Positions 7,113 through 15,121 are shown, counted from the stretch's first letter. The stretch: 23,298 nt of DNA from an uncultured bacterium (GCA_905214465.1 CAJMMD010000032.1:1-23298), one strand, 5' to 3'. A program made the numbers and translations. The notes: generated by a model not told the origin, from the letters alone.

Positions 7113-7177
7113 TGACATATGCCAAAAATACCTTGCTCTGCGGAGCACACGCGTTATTCTATTGTTGACATATATCA
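7113..7177. promoter_or_regulatory. Pair of related 12-bp dyads in the thyA/DUF134 intergenic region
   Basis: TGACATATGCCA (7113-7124) and TGACATATATCA (7166-7177) each match a perfect TGACATATGTCA palindrome at 11 of 12 positions. They are 53 bp apart, about five helical turns. Another dyad, TGCTC-tgcg-GAGCA, lies between them at 7134-7147. A weak plus-strand promoter (TTGCTC 7133-7138, 16-bp spacer, TATTCT 7155-7160) falls between the two sites. They are candidate operators, possibly for the helix-turn-helix protein encoded just downstream. Confidence 0.4.
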
Positions 7178-7191
7178 GATAAGGAGTGCAC

Positions 7192-7956
7192 ATGGCAGGA
7201 AGACGCGAGAAACTGCGCCGCGTCGGGATCATCCCCGAATACCGCGGCTTCACCCCCGACGGCCTTGCCAGCGGAAACGCCATCGATATGACGGTCGACG
7301 AGCTCGAAGTCCTGCGGCTGTGCGACCTGGAAGGCCTTAACCAAGAGGCAGCCGCACAGCACATGGGCATTGCCCGTGCCACGGTGGCGGCTATTTGCAG
7401 CCGAGCGCATCGCAAGGTGGCAAACGCGTTGGTCAATGGTCGGGCGCTCATCATCGAAGGCGGCAATATCGCGTACTCCCCCATCACCACAACGACGGCC
7501 GTATGGCCAGCAAAGGAGATCGGTACCATGAGAGTGGCAACCACGTATGACAACGGCAACATCTTTATGCACTTTGGCCGCAGTGAGCAGTTCAAGATCT
7601 ACGACATTCAGGACGGCAAGGTGCTCAACGAGCAGGTCGTGGGCACCGGCGGCACCGGCCACGGTGCCCTTGCGGGCCTGCTCGCCAACGGCGGCGTGGA
7701 CACGCTCATCTGCGGCGGCATCGGCGGTGGCGCTATCAACGCGCTTGCCCAAGCCGGCATCACGGTATACGCAGGTGCCCAAGGCAGCTGCGACGCTTGC
7801 GTCAAGGCCCTTATCGCCGGCACGCTCGCACAGAACGGCGAGGCCACGTGCAGTTGCCACGGCCACGACCACGAGCACACCCACGAGCATGGCGATTCCT
7901 GCGGCTGCCACGGCCACCACGAGCACGAGGGTCACGAGGGTTGCAGCTGCCACTAA
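7192..7956 (+). CDS. DUF134 helix-turn-helix / NifX-like fusion protein with His/Cys-rich tail
   Basis: A 254-residue protein with three parts. Residues 1-88 are a DUF134 (UPF0251) DNA-binding domain: RRVGIIPEYRGFTPDG near the start, then ELEVLRLCDLEGLNQEAAAQ and a helix-turn-helix at about 50-68. Residues 113-215 are a NifX/NafY-type iron-molybdenum-cofactor-binding fold (MRVATTYDNGNIFMHFGRSE, GGTGHGALAGLLANGGVDTLI in two parts, CGGIGGGAINAL). Residues 219-254 are a metal-binding tail with 6 Cys and 12 His. The two domains often occur as neighbouring genes; here they share one frame. The start is ATG 7192, with AAGGAG five bases upstream; a GTG at 7186 lies inside that site. An internal AAAGGAG (7512-7518) precedes ATG 7528, so a NifX-only product is possible. 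No nitrogenase genes are present. A metal- or cluster-responsive regulator is my inference. Confidence 0.85.
   Translation: MAGRREKLRRVGIIPEYRGFTPDGLASGNAIDMTVDELEVLRLCDLEGLNQEAAAQHMGIARATVAAICSRAHRKVANALVNGRALIIEGGNIAYSPITTTTAVWPAKEIGTMRVATTYDNGNIFMHFGRSEQFKIYDIQDGKVLNEQVVGTGGTGHGALAGLLANGGVDTLICGGIGGGAINALAQAGITVYAGAQGSCDACVKALIAGTLAQNGEATCSCHGHDHEHTHEHGDSCGCHGHHEHEGHEGCSCH
7512..7530 (+). promoter_or_regulatory. Internal ribosome binding site and ATG inside the DUF134-NifX gene
   Basis: AAAGGAG at 7512-7518 is nine bases before the in-frame ATG 7528-7530, which begins exactly at the first residue of the NifX-like domain. It is as good as the gene's own site and would yield a 142-residue NifX-like protein with the metal-binding tail. 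Confidence 0.5.
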
Positions 7957-8017
7957 CGGCACGACACGCGACCTCGGGGCGCGACGCTGAACGCAACCCA
8001 ACAATCAAAGCCAACAA

Positions 8018-8051
8018 CAAAGGCCACCCGGTAGCTTCCGAGTGGCCTTTG
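8018..8051 (-). terminator. Terminator at the end of the ffh cluster, probably bidirectional
   Basis: CAAAGGCCAC 8018-8027 pairs with GTGGCCTTTG 8042-8051, a perfect 10-bp stem, with further CGG/CCG pairing inside. On the minus strand it ends in CCTTTGTTGTTGG, 24 bases after the ffh stop. It also lies 61 bases after the plus-strand fusion gene, so it may stop both transcripts. Confidence 0.75.
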
Positions 8052-8075
8052 CCATATCAAGCTGGAATTACAGCT

Positions 8076-9551
8076 CTATTTGTTATTACGCATCTGCGCT
8101 TCCATCTGGCGCAGCAGCTCCATATCGGACTTGGGACCGCCCGTACCCAGGCCGCCCATGCCGCCCAGACCCATAGCGTCCAGGCCAGGGATATTGGGCA
8201 TGCGTATCTTCTTGCCCTTCTTTCCCTTTTTTCCCTTTTTGCCGCCGGCCTGCGCCTGATTGGCCATTGTGCGCATGCGGCCCATCATCTTATTCATCTC
8301 GCCCCACTGCTTCATAAGGCTATTGACCTCAGTGGGGGTCACGCCGGCGCCCTTGGCGATGCGGGCGCGGCGCTGGCCGTTGATGATGGAGGGACGCAGA
8401 CGCTCCTCCTTGGTCATCGACATGATGATGGCCTCGTTCTTGTCGAAGATGCCCTCGTCCAGGTTGCCGCCCATCTGGTTGAGCGCGCGCTGGCCACCGG
8501 GAAGCATGCCCAAGATGCCCTTCATGCCGCCCATCTTCTTGACGGCCTTCATCTGGTCGAGCATGTCGTTCATGGTGAAGCCCTCGCGCAGCATGCGCTC
8601 GGCAGCCTCGAGCTGCTCGGCGTCGGCCGCCTCCTGGGCCTTCTCAATAATGCCGACAACGTCGCCCATGCCCAGAATGCGCTTGGCCATACGATTGGGA
8701 TAGAACGGCTCCAGCGAATCGGGCTTCTCGCCCATGCTCACGAACTTAATGGGCTTACCGGTCACCTGGCGCACGGAAAGCGCGCCGCCGCCACGGGCAT
8801 CGCCGTCGAGCTTGGAGATGATCACGCCGTCAAAGTCGGTGCGCTCGGCAAACGTCGAGACAACGTTGACGATGTCCTGGCCGGTCATGGCGTCGACGAC
8901 CATCAGCACCTGGTCGGGCTTGACGGCCTTCTTGATGTCGACGGCCTCCTGCATCATCTGCTCGTCGATCTGCAGACGACCGGCGGTATCGACGATGACG
9001 ACGTCACGCAGGTGGTCGACGGCCTCCTGGATGGCACCCTTGGCAATGTCGACTGGGTGTGCGCCGTCACCGCGGAAGACCGGCACGCCGATCTCACCAC
9101 CGAGCGTGGCCAGCTGGTCGGCAGCGGCGGGACGGTAGACGTCGCACGCGGCGAGCAGCGGCGAGCGGCCCTGCTTCTTGAGCAGGTAGGCCAGCTTTAC
9201 GGCCGCCGTGGTCTTACCGGAGCCCTGCAGACCCACGAGCATGATGACATTGGGAATGCGGTTGCTAAAGACGAGCTTGCTCTCTGTGGAGCCAAGCATC
9301 TCGGTGAGCTCGTCGAGCACGATCTTGACGACGTTTTGCGCTGGCGACAGCGACTCCATGACCTCGGCGGTCATGCAGCGCTCCTTGGTCTTGGCGACGA
9401 ACTCCTTGACGACCTTGAAGTTGACGTCGGCCTCGAGCAGCGCCATGCGAATGTCGCGCATGGCCGAGGTGATATCGGCCTCGGTCAGCTTGCCCTTGCC
9501 GCGCAGGCGGTCAAATGTGTCGTTGAGGCGATCGCTCAGGGAATCAAACAC
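8076..9551 (-). CDS. ffh: Signal recognition particle protein Ffh
   Basis: GTPase of the signal recognition particle. It binds 4.5S/6S RNA and signal sequences and docks with FtsY to deliver nascent membrane proteins. The 491 residues comprise the N domain (1-95), the G domain with G1 GLQGSGKT 107-114, DVYRPAA 137-143, DTAGR 188-192 and SKLDG 246-250, and the methionine-rich M domain (about 325-430). The SRP RNA-binding segment RPSIINGQRRARIAKGAG is at 386-403. The C terminus has a GKKGKKGKKGKK run at 437-448 followed by a Gly/Met-rich tail, longer than in E. coli (453 residues). The start is GTG 9549-9551, with AAGGAG overlapping the ftsY stop and ending 8 bases upstream. It is the last gene of the large cluster. 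Confidence 0.97.
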   Translation of the reverse strand: MFDSLSDRLNDTFDRLRGKGKLTEADITSAMRDIRMALLEADVNFKVVKEFVAKTKERCMTAEVMESLSPAQNVVKIVLDELTEMLGSTESKLVFSNRIPNVIMLVGLQGSGKTTAAVKLAYLLKKQGRSPLLAACDVYRPAAADQLATLGGEIGVPVFRGDGAHPVDIAKGAIQEAVDHLRDVVIVDTAGRLQIDEQMMQEAVDIKKAVKPDQVLMVVDAMTGQDIVNVVSTFAERTDFDGVIISKLDGDARGGGALSVRQVTGKPIKFVSMGEKPDSLEPFYPNRMAKRILGMGDVVGIIEKAQEAADAEQLEAAERMLREGFTMNDMLDQMKAVKKMGGMKGILGMLPGGQRALNQMGGNLDEGIFDKNEAIIMSMTKEERLRPSIINGQRRARIAKGAGVTPTEVNSLMKQWGEMNKMMGRMRTMANQAQAGGKKGKKGKKGKKIRMPNIPGLDAMGLGGMGGLGTGGPKSDMELLRQMEAQMRNNK

Positions 9552-9561
9552 TAGTCACTCC

Positions 9562-10479
9562 TTAGTTGGACTCGCCCACCAGGGCGCGGCAGAAATCTTT
9601 GGCGTTAAACTCCTGCAGGTCATCGACCTGCTCACCCACGCCGATGCGCAGGATCGGGAGCTTGAGCTTCTCGGCCACGGCCATGGCGATACCGCCCTTA
9701 GCCGTGCCGTCGAGCTTAGTCATGATAATACCGTCCAGGCCCAGCGCCTCGTTAAACTCGAGCGCCTGGTTCAGACCGTTCTGACCAGTGGCGGCATCGA
9801 TCACAAGCACGACCGAGACCGGCATGGGACCGGCGGCCATATTGGCGGCCCGCTTACGGGTCACATTGACCACCTTGGCGAGCTCGCGCATGAGCTCGGG
9901 ACTCGTGTGCAGACGACCGGCGGTATCGATGAGCACCAGGTCGCTGCCGCGCTTATCGGCCTCATCGAGCACGTCATAGCACACGCTCGCCGGATCGGAG
10001 CCGCGGTCACGCTTGATAACGGGTACGCCGGCACGCTGGCCCCACACATCGAGCTGCTCGATGGCGGCGGCGCGGAAGGTGTCGGCCGAACCGATCACCA
10101 CGTTCTTGCCGCGGGCGGCCATGGCACTCGCAATCTTGCCGACCGTGGTGGTCTTGCCGGCGCCATTGATGCCGACAAACAGCACGCAGCTCGGCGTATC
10201 GGAAAACGGGTCGCGCTCAACAGGCACAAAATGACCCTCGAGCTGCTCGGCCAGGGCGCGGCGAAGCTGTGGGGCGGTCTTAAGGTTCTTCTTGGCAGCG
10301 GCGTCGCGCAGGTCATCGGAGACCTGAATGGCGACCTCGGCACCCATGTCACCCATAACGAGAGTGTCCTCTAGGTCCTCCCAAAAATCCTCGTCGACCT
10401 CGCCGCCAAAGTAGAAGACCTCGTTGAGGGCCTCGCGGCTGCGCTCAAGTCCGCGCGAGAGTGCGTCAAAGAATCCCAT
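9562..10479 (-). CDS. ftsY: Signal recognition particle receptor FtsY
   Basis: SRP receptor GTPase at the membrane, partner of the downstream gene product Ffh. The 305 residues are an NG core only: G1 GINGAGKTT 103-111, DTFRAAA 133-139, DTAGR 185-189, TKLDG 254-258, and the closing IGVGEQVDDLQEF 279-290. The long acidic A domain of E. coli FtsY is missing. The first residues (MGFFDALSRGLERSREAL) can form a short amphipathic membrane-targeting helix, as in other Gram-positives. The ATG 10477-10479 shares one base with the smc TAA (TAATG), and no strong separate ribosome binding site is seen. Translation is therefore probably coupled to smc. Confidence 0.97.
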   Translation of the reverse strand: MGFFDALSRGLERSREALNEVFYFGGEVDEDFWEDLEDTLVMGDMGAEVAIQVSDDLRDAAAKKNLKTAPQLRRALAEQLEGHFVPVERDPFSDTPSCVLFVGINGAGKTTTVGKIASAMAARGKNVVIGSADTFRAAAIEQLDVWGQRAGVPVIKRDRGSDPASVCYDVLDEADKRGSDLVLIDTAGRLHTSPELMRELAKVVNVTRKRAANMAAGPMPVSVVLVIDAATGQNGLNQALEFNEALGLDGIIMTKLDGTAKGGIAMAVAEKLKLPILRIGVGEQVDDLQEFNAKDFCRALVGESN

Positions 10480-13400
10480 TATGCATTCACGACCTTTCCG
10501 GTTTCGCGATCGAGTTTTTGCGAGACGACGCGACTGACGCCGTCGGCTTGCATCGAGACGCCGTAGAGAACGTCAGCATCCTCCATAGTACGGCGCTGAT
10601 GCGAAATGACCAAGAGCTGCGTATCGGAACGCAGCACATCGAGGGCGCCGATGAGCTTGGACAGGTTGGCGTCGTCGAGCGCAGCCTCGACCTCGTCCAG
10701 CACATAGAACGGCACCGTGCGCGTACGGTATACGGCAAAGAGCAGGGCGAGCGCCGTCAGGCTCTTCTCGCCACCCGACATGAGCATCATCTTGGTGATG
10801 CGCTTGCCGCGCGGCTGCGCCACGACCTCAATGCCCGTCTCGGCCGGATGCTCGGGGTCGGTCATCTCCAGATGCGCCTGACCGCCCGGGAAGAGCATAG
10901 CGAAGATCTCGCGGAAGTTCGCGTCGACCTTCTCAAACGTCACCAGGAAGGCCTTCCGCATCTTGCGATCAATGGCCACCGTGATCTTGGTGAGCGCCTT
11001 GCGCGCGCTCTCCAAATCGGCAAGTTGCTCCTCGATGTAATCGGCGCGGCGCTTGAGCTGCTCGTACTCCTCCATGGCAACCTGGTTCACAGGGCCCAGG
11101 TTGTTGATCTGACGCACGAGCTGGTTGAGTTCGCGCTCGGCGGCATCGCGGTCCGTGGGCGCCGGAAGCATGAGCGCTTCCTCGAGTACCGTGGTGCCAT
11201 CGGCGGTAATGGCTTTAATGGCGGCCTCTACCTGCACCTCGAGCTTGCCACGCGCGACCTTGAACTCGTTTTGCGTGGCGGAGGCGGTATCGACCCGCTC
11301 CTTAGCGCGGGCAACCTCTACCTTGGCATCCTCGATGGTCTTCTTGAGCGAAGCGGAGTCCGCCTCCTCCAGAGAGGCCTGGTCACGCAGGCGCGCTGCC
11401 CAATCCGACGCGCGTTCCAACAGGGCAGAATAGCGTTCGTGCATGGGATCGACGCGCAGGCGCAGCAGCTCGAGCGAGCGCGAAGCCTGGCGTGTTCCGC
11501 GGATACGACGGTCGATGCCCTCAAGACGATGCTCCAAGTCGGGCACACGGCCCTTCAGCGAACGCAGGCGTTCGCTCGTCTGGGCTAGGCGCACCTTAGC
11601 GTCGGCGAGCTTGCCGGCAGCTTCGGAATCGTCACGGCGAACACGGTCGAGTTCGTCGTTAGCCTCGGCAATCTGGAGACCAAGGTCGCTCGCATGCGCA
11701 CGGGCTTCGTCACGCGAGCGAGTAAGTTCATCCACGCGTGGACGAGCGGCACGGACGGCCTCGGCGGCCTGCTCACGGCGCTTGGAAATGCGCACGCGCT
11801 CGACCTCGGCGTTGTTGGCGCTTTGCTCAAGGCGACCGATCTCGGACAGCAGTGAGCGACGCTCACCCTCAAGGCGGGCAATCTCGCCGGCGGCATCGCC
11901 CTCGGCGGCACGGGCCTCCTCGACGGCGGCGTTGGCCTCAACGACTTGGTCCGAAACATGCTCAAAAATAGCAGCCAGATCGGGCTCCATGCCCTCGAGC
12001 TCGCGAATGCGGCGCTTGCGCTCCAAGGCACCCGAAGCCTCGCCAGCATCGAGCCCCACGCGCACCAGACCACCACAGCACACGCGGGCGCCATCGGGAG
12101 TCACGTAGGTCACACCGTCAACGACAGGCGCAGCCAGCGCGGTGGCCAAATCATCGACCACGTAATAGCCGCCGAGCAGTGCCTCGACAACCGGACCATA
12201 ACCGGCGCGCACGGACAGGCGGTCAACAAGACGGGTACCGGCGGCACCCTCGGCGGCCGCAGAGCCACTCACGCCGCGCGCCACCAGCAGCGCCTCGCCC
12301 GAGGCCTTCTTCTGATCCAGGGCAGCGCGACCGGCGCGCTCAAGCGTAGCGGCGTCATCAAACAAAAGAGCATCAATATCGCCGGCAAGCAGCTGCTCGA
12401 CCAAGCCCTCGAGCTCACGCGGTGCCTCGAGCACATCGCCCAGACGGCCCGAAACATCGTCGCCCAGCGCGCCCACCAGACGGCTTACGAGCGGCGAGCT
12501 ATCAGCCATGCGGGCATCGAGTTTCTTTTGGCTGGCAAGCTCCGAGCGAACCTCAGACAGCTTGTTGCGCGCCTCGCTCTCGCGGGCACGCAGGTCCTTG
12601 AGGGCAGCGCGCGCCGTCTCGGTGGCCTCGCGCGCATCAATCTGGGCCTGATGAGCCGCCTCAAGAGCGCTCTCAAGCTCCTCAGCACGGTCGCGACGGC
12701 TATCAAGCGATGCCGTGACCTCCTCGAGCTGCTCATCGATCTGCTCCAGGCGCGAGGCGTACATGTTGTCCTCGACCTCGGCATTGGAAAGCGAATCCTT
12801 TACCTTGGCGAGCTCGAGCGCAGCATCATCGGCAACGCGCTGCACATCGCGCTGCTCGCGCGTAAGCTGCGAAATCTGATTGTCGAGCGCAACGCGACGC
12901 TCGTGGAGGTCGGCGGCGGCAGGACCGGCGGCGTCAACGTCCTCCTGGGCCTGCATATGCGCACCGGTCACTTCCTCAAGCCGGGCACGCGCATCCTCGA
13001 GCTCCTCGACCACGCGACGGCGCTGATGCTCGGAGCTCGAAATCTGGCCGCGCATGTCGGACAGGCGCGACACCATGTTATGGCCCTTTTCCTCGAGCAG
13101 ACGCATGTCGGAGTTAATGCGACCGACCACATCTTGCATATGGCGGCGCTGCTCGCCCAAGTCGCCCACAAACAGGCCCTTTTCCTCGAGCATAACTTGG
13201 AGCTTCTCGAGCTCGCGCTCCTTTTCGCCCAAGCGGTATTGCGCAAGCTCAAGCTCGGCAGCGCCCTCTTTGGAGCGGCTTTCCAGGTCGTTCCACTGCG
13301 ACTGCAGCGAACGAAGCTCGTCGACGGCCAGCATCTGCGTAAGCTCGTTCGCGCGCGAGGACAGCTCTTTGTACTTGCGCGCGCGATCGACCTGACGCTC

Positions 13401-14015
13401 CAGCGGTCGCAACTGACGGGCGATTTCCTTGTTGATATCGCGGGCACGTGTTAGGTGCTCGTCCATCGACTTGATCTTTTTAAGCGCACGCTCCTTGCGA
13501 CGCTTGTGCTTGGAGATGCCGGCGGCCTCCTCAATGAGGGCACGGCGCTCCTCAGGGCGGCTCTGCAAAATGGCATCGAGCTTGCCCTGGCTGATGATGG
13601 AATGCGTATCCTTGCCCAGTCCCGAATCGTGCAGGATGTCCTGGATGTCCATCAGGCGGCACGGGCTCGAGTTGATGAGGTACTCGCTTTCGCCCGAGTG
13701 ATACATGCGGCGGGTGATAGCCACCTCGTCAAAGTCGACAGGCAGCATATGGTCCGAATTATCGAGCACCAGCGTGACCTCGGCCACACCCACCGGCTTG
13801 CGTGCCGACGAGCCCGAGAAGATGACGTCCTCCATGGCCTGGCCGCGCAGCTGCTTGGCGCTCTGCTCGCCCAGGACCCACAGAATCGAGTCGGAGATGT
13901 TCGATTTTCCCGAGCCGTTGGGACCGACGATGACGGTTAGGCCCGGCTCAAACGTCATATGGGCGCGGTCGGCAAACGACTTGAACCCTTTGAGCGTGAG
14001 GGACTTGAGATACAC
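10479..14015 (-). CDS. smc: Chromosome segregation protein SMC
   Basis: Condensin ATPase that compacts and resolves chromosomes as a homodimer with ScpAB. The 1178 residues are full length. The N-terminal ATPase half has Walker A GPNGSGKS at 31-38, followed by DSILWVLGEQSAKQLRG. Two long coiled coils (about 170-500 and 660-1010) flank a hinge at about 505-655. The C-terminal half has the ABC signature LMSGGEKSL at 1078-1086 and Walker B FYVLDEVEAALD with Asp1107 and Glu1108. The start is GTG 14013-14015, with GAGGA about 3-4 bases upstream, 10 bases after the rnc stop. The rnc-smc-ftsY-ffh order matches Bacillus, but ylxM between ftsY and ffh is absent. Confidence 0.98.
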   Translation of the reverse strand: MYLKSLTLKGFKSFADRAHMTFEPGLTVIVGPNGSGKSNISDSILWVLGEQSAKQLRGQAMEDVIFSGSSARKPVGVAEVTLVLDNSDHMLPVDFDEVAITRRMYHSGESEYLINSSPCRLMDIQDILHDSGLGKDTHSIISQGKLDAILQSRPEERRALIEEAAGISKHKRRKERALKKIKSMDEHLTRARDINKEIARQLRPLERQVDRARKYKELSSRANELTQMLAVDELRSLQSQWNDLESRSKEGAAELELAQYRLGEKERELEKLQVMLEEKGLFVGDLGEQRRHMQDVVGRINSDMRLLEEKGHNMVSRLSDMRGQISSSEHQRRRVVEELEDARARLEEVTGAHMQAQEDVDAAGPAAADLHERRVALDNQISQLTREQRDVQRVADDAALELAKVKDSLSNAEVEDNMYASRLEQIDEQLEEVTASLDSRRDRAEELESALEAAHQAQIDAREATETARAALKDLRARESEARNKLSEVRSELASQKKLDARMADSSPLVSRLVGALGDDVSGRLGDVLEAPRELEGLVEQLLAGDIDALLFDDAATLERAGRAALDQKKASGEALLVARGVSGSAAAEGAAGTRLVDRLSVRAGYGPVVEALLGGYYVVDDLATALAAPVVDGVTYVTPDGARVCCGGLVRVGLDAGEASGALERKRRIRELEGMEPDLAAIFEHVSDQVVEANAAVEEARAAEGDAAGEIARLEGERRSLLSEIGRLEQSANNAEVERVRISKRREQAAEAVRAARPRVDELTRSRDEARAHASDLGLQIAEANDELDRVRRDDSEAAGKLADAKVRLAQTSERLRSLKGRVPDLEHRLEGIDRRIRGTRQASRSLELLRLRVDPMHERYSALLERASDWAARLRDQASLEEADSASLKKTIEDAKVEVARAKERVDTASATQNEFKVARGKLEVQVEAAIKAITADGTTVLEEALMLPAPTDRDAAERELNQLVRQINNLGPVNQVAMEEYEQLKRRADYIEEQLADLESARKALTKITVAIDRKMRKAFLVTFEKVDANFREIFAMLFPGGQAHLEMTDPEHPAETGIEVVAQPRGKRITKMMLMSGGEKSLTALALLFAVYRTRTVPFYVLDEVEAALDDANLSKLIGALDVLRSDTQLLVISHQRRTMEDADVLYGVSMQADGVSRVVSQKLDRETGKVVNA

Positions 14016-14025
14016 GGTTCCTCGC

Positions 14026-14751
14026 TTAAACAGGCTTCTTGTTGAGAATCACGCCGTTAGTGGTGTAACCCATGCGGTCGAGCGCCTCGAGCGCAGCGGC
14101 TCCCTCGGCCTCCTTCTTGGAGGAACCGGTGCCGCGGCCCTGGCGAATACCGTCGATGAGCACCACGGCGGTAAAGGTGGGCGCATGCGCGGGGCCCTCG
14201 GAGCCGACCAGCTTATACGCGGGAGGCTCGTGGCCGTCGGCTTGCACGCACTCCTGCAAAAACGACTTGGGGTTCGCGGGGTGCTCGGCACGCTCGGAGG
14301 CCAGGTGCGGCTTAAGCGTACGGTGAATGAACTCCGCCGCCGCATCCCAGCCAGCATCCAGATACAGCGCGCCCACGAGCGACTCGTAGACGTTCTCGAG
14401 CGCCGAGTGCAGGCCGCGCGCGCCGGTACCGGTCTCGGAGGCACCAAAGATGATGATGTCGTCGATGCCCAGCTCATGGGACACCTCGGACAGCGTGGCA
14501 CCCGAGACAAGGGACACCTTCAGGCGCGTAAGCTTGCCCTCGTCAAACTCCGGATAGGATTCAAAGAGCGAACGGGCAACCACGGCGCCCAAAATGGAAT
14601 CGCCCAAAAACTCAAGGCGCTCATAGCTCGCCGAGACGGGCTGACCTTCCACGGCAGAGGGGTGCGTGAGCGCCGCGCGCAGCAGCACCTTGTTATTGAA
14701 CTCGTGGCCCAGGATTTCCTGGGCGCGCGCGAGTCGTTGAGATAAAGCCAA
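14026..14751 (-). CDS. rnc: Ribonuclease III
   Basis: Double-strand-specific endoribonuclease that processes rRNA precursors and some mRNAs. The 241 residues have the catalytic domain with signature ERLEFLGDS 44-52 (metal ligands Glu47 and Asp51), the second acidic cluster in ALENVYESLVGALYLD 117-132 (Glu123), and a C-terminal dsRNA-binding domain at about 160-229 (NPKSFLQECVQADG...GSSKKEAEGAAALEAL). The position equal to E. coli Asp114 is Asn120. The start codon is TTG 14749-14751. It is supported by AAGGAGG inside the acpP 3' end, 8 bases upstream, and by the three-base gap after the acpP stop. No in-frame ATG is nearer. Confidence 0.96.
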   Translation of the reverse strand: MALSQRLARAQEILGHEFNNKVLLRAALTHPSAVEGQPVSASYERLEFLGDSILGAVVARSLFESYPEFDEGKLTRLKVSLVSGATLSEVSHELGIDDIIIFGASETGTGARGLHSALENVYESLVGALYLDAGWDAAAEFIHRTLKPHLASERAEHPANPKSFLQECVQADGHEPPAYKLVGSEGPAHAPTFTAVVLIDGIRQGRGTGSSKKEAEGAAALEALDRMGYTTNGVILNKKPV

Positions 14752-14754
14752 GAC

Positions 14755-14997
14755 TTAGGCCTCCTTGGCGTTTTCAATAGCGTCGACAGCGTCGGCGACA
14801 GAGTTGAGCGACAGCAGGGTCTCGTCATCGATCTCGAGATTGAACTCGTCCTCGATGGCCGTCACCAGCTGCAGACGCTCGAGCGAATCGGCATCGAGAT
14901 CGTCGAAGGTGGTCTCGTCGCTAATCTCGGCAACGTCGACACCCAGCACGTCGGCGGCAACTTCGGCGATCTTATCGAAGATTTCGGAGCGGTCCAT
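14755..14997 (-). CDS. acpP: Acyl carrier protein
   Basis: Carries growing fatty-acyl chains on a 4'-phosphopantetheine arm. The 80-residue, strongly acidic, four-helix protein has the attachment site Ser38 in LDADSLERLQL (commonly DSLD, here DSLE). It also has the helix-3 text EFNLEIDDETLLSL. The start is ATG 14995-14997, with AGAGGA six bases upstream. It follows plsX by 124 bases, including a structured leader. CoaD, encoded upstream, makes the precursor of its prosthetic group. Its 3' end contains the ribosome binding site of rnc. Confidence 0.96.
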   Translation of the reverse strand: MDRSEIFDKIAEVAADVLGVDVAEISDETTFDDLDADSLERLQLVTAIEDEFNLEIDDETLLSLNSVADAVDAIENAKEA

Positions 14998-15033
14998 AGC
15001 GCTTCCTCTCGTATTGCGTGAACATCAACGCGC

Positions 15034-15055
15034 TGGCGCCGCAAGCGCAGCGCCA
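15034..15055 (-). other. Hairpin in the acpP leader
   Basis: TGGCGC 15034-15039 pairs with GCGCCA 15050-15055. A G-U pair and two further G-C pairs extend it in the minus-strand RNA, closing a 4-base loop. It lies 36 bases before the acpP start and is not followed by T residues. A second, 5-bp stem (GGCAC 15095-15099 / GTGCC 15106-15110) is nearer plsX. Confidence 0.35.
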
Positions 15056-15068
15056 AGACACGGTTTTG

Positions 15069-15074
15069 ATTCTA
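15069..15074 (-). promoter_or_regulatory. Candidate -10 box for acpP
   Basis: The minus strand has TAGAAT about 71 bases before the acpP ATG, upstream of the leader hairpin. No clear -35 is visible. It would allow acpP-rnc-smc-ftsY-ffh to be transcribed apart from plsX. Confidence 0.25.
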
Positions 15075-15121
15075 CCCCACGACGCAGGCCGCGAGGCACA
15101 TAACAGTGCCCTAACTCGCTC

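Noticed and set aside
7026..7595. N-terminal extension of thyA to 7595
   Set aside because: The extra 190 residues run antisense through the divergent fusion gene, and a strong ribosome binding site fixes the start at 7025.
8205..8250. Repetitive lysine-codon tract in the ffh 3' region
   Set aside because: It encodes the basic GKK repeats common in Ffh tails; no evidence of a DNA-level repeat element.
7797..9554. 585-codon plus-strand frame opposite ffh
   Set aside because: Shadow of ffh codon bias. It starts inside the fusion gene in another frame, and its composition is His/Leu/Gly-rich with no recognisable domain.
11946..13454. 502-codon plus-strand frame opposite smc
   Set aside because: Antisense shadow of the SMC hinge and coiled coil; no ribosome binding site or family text.
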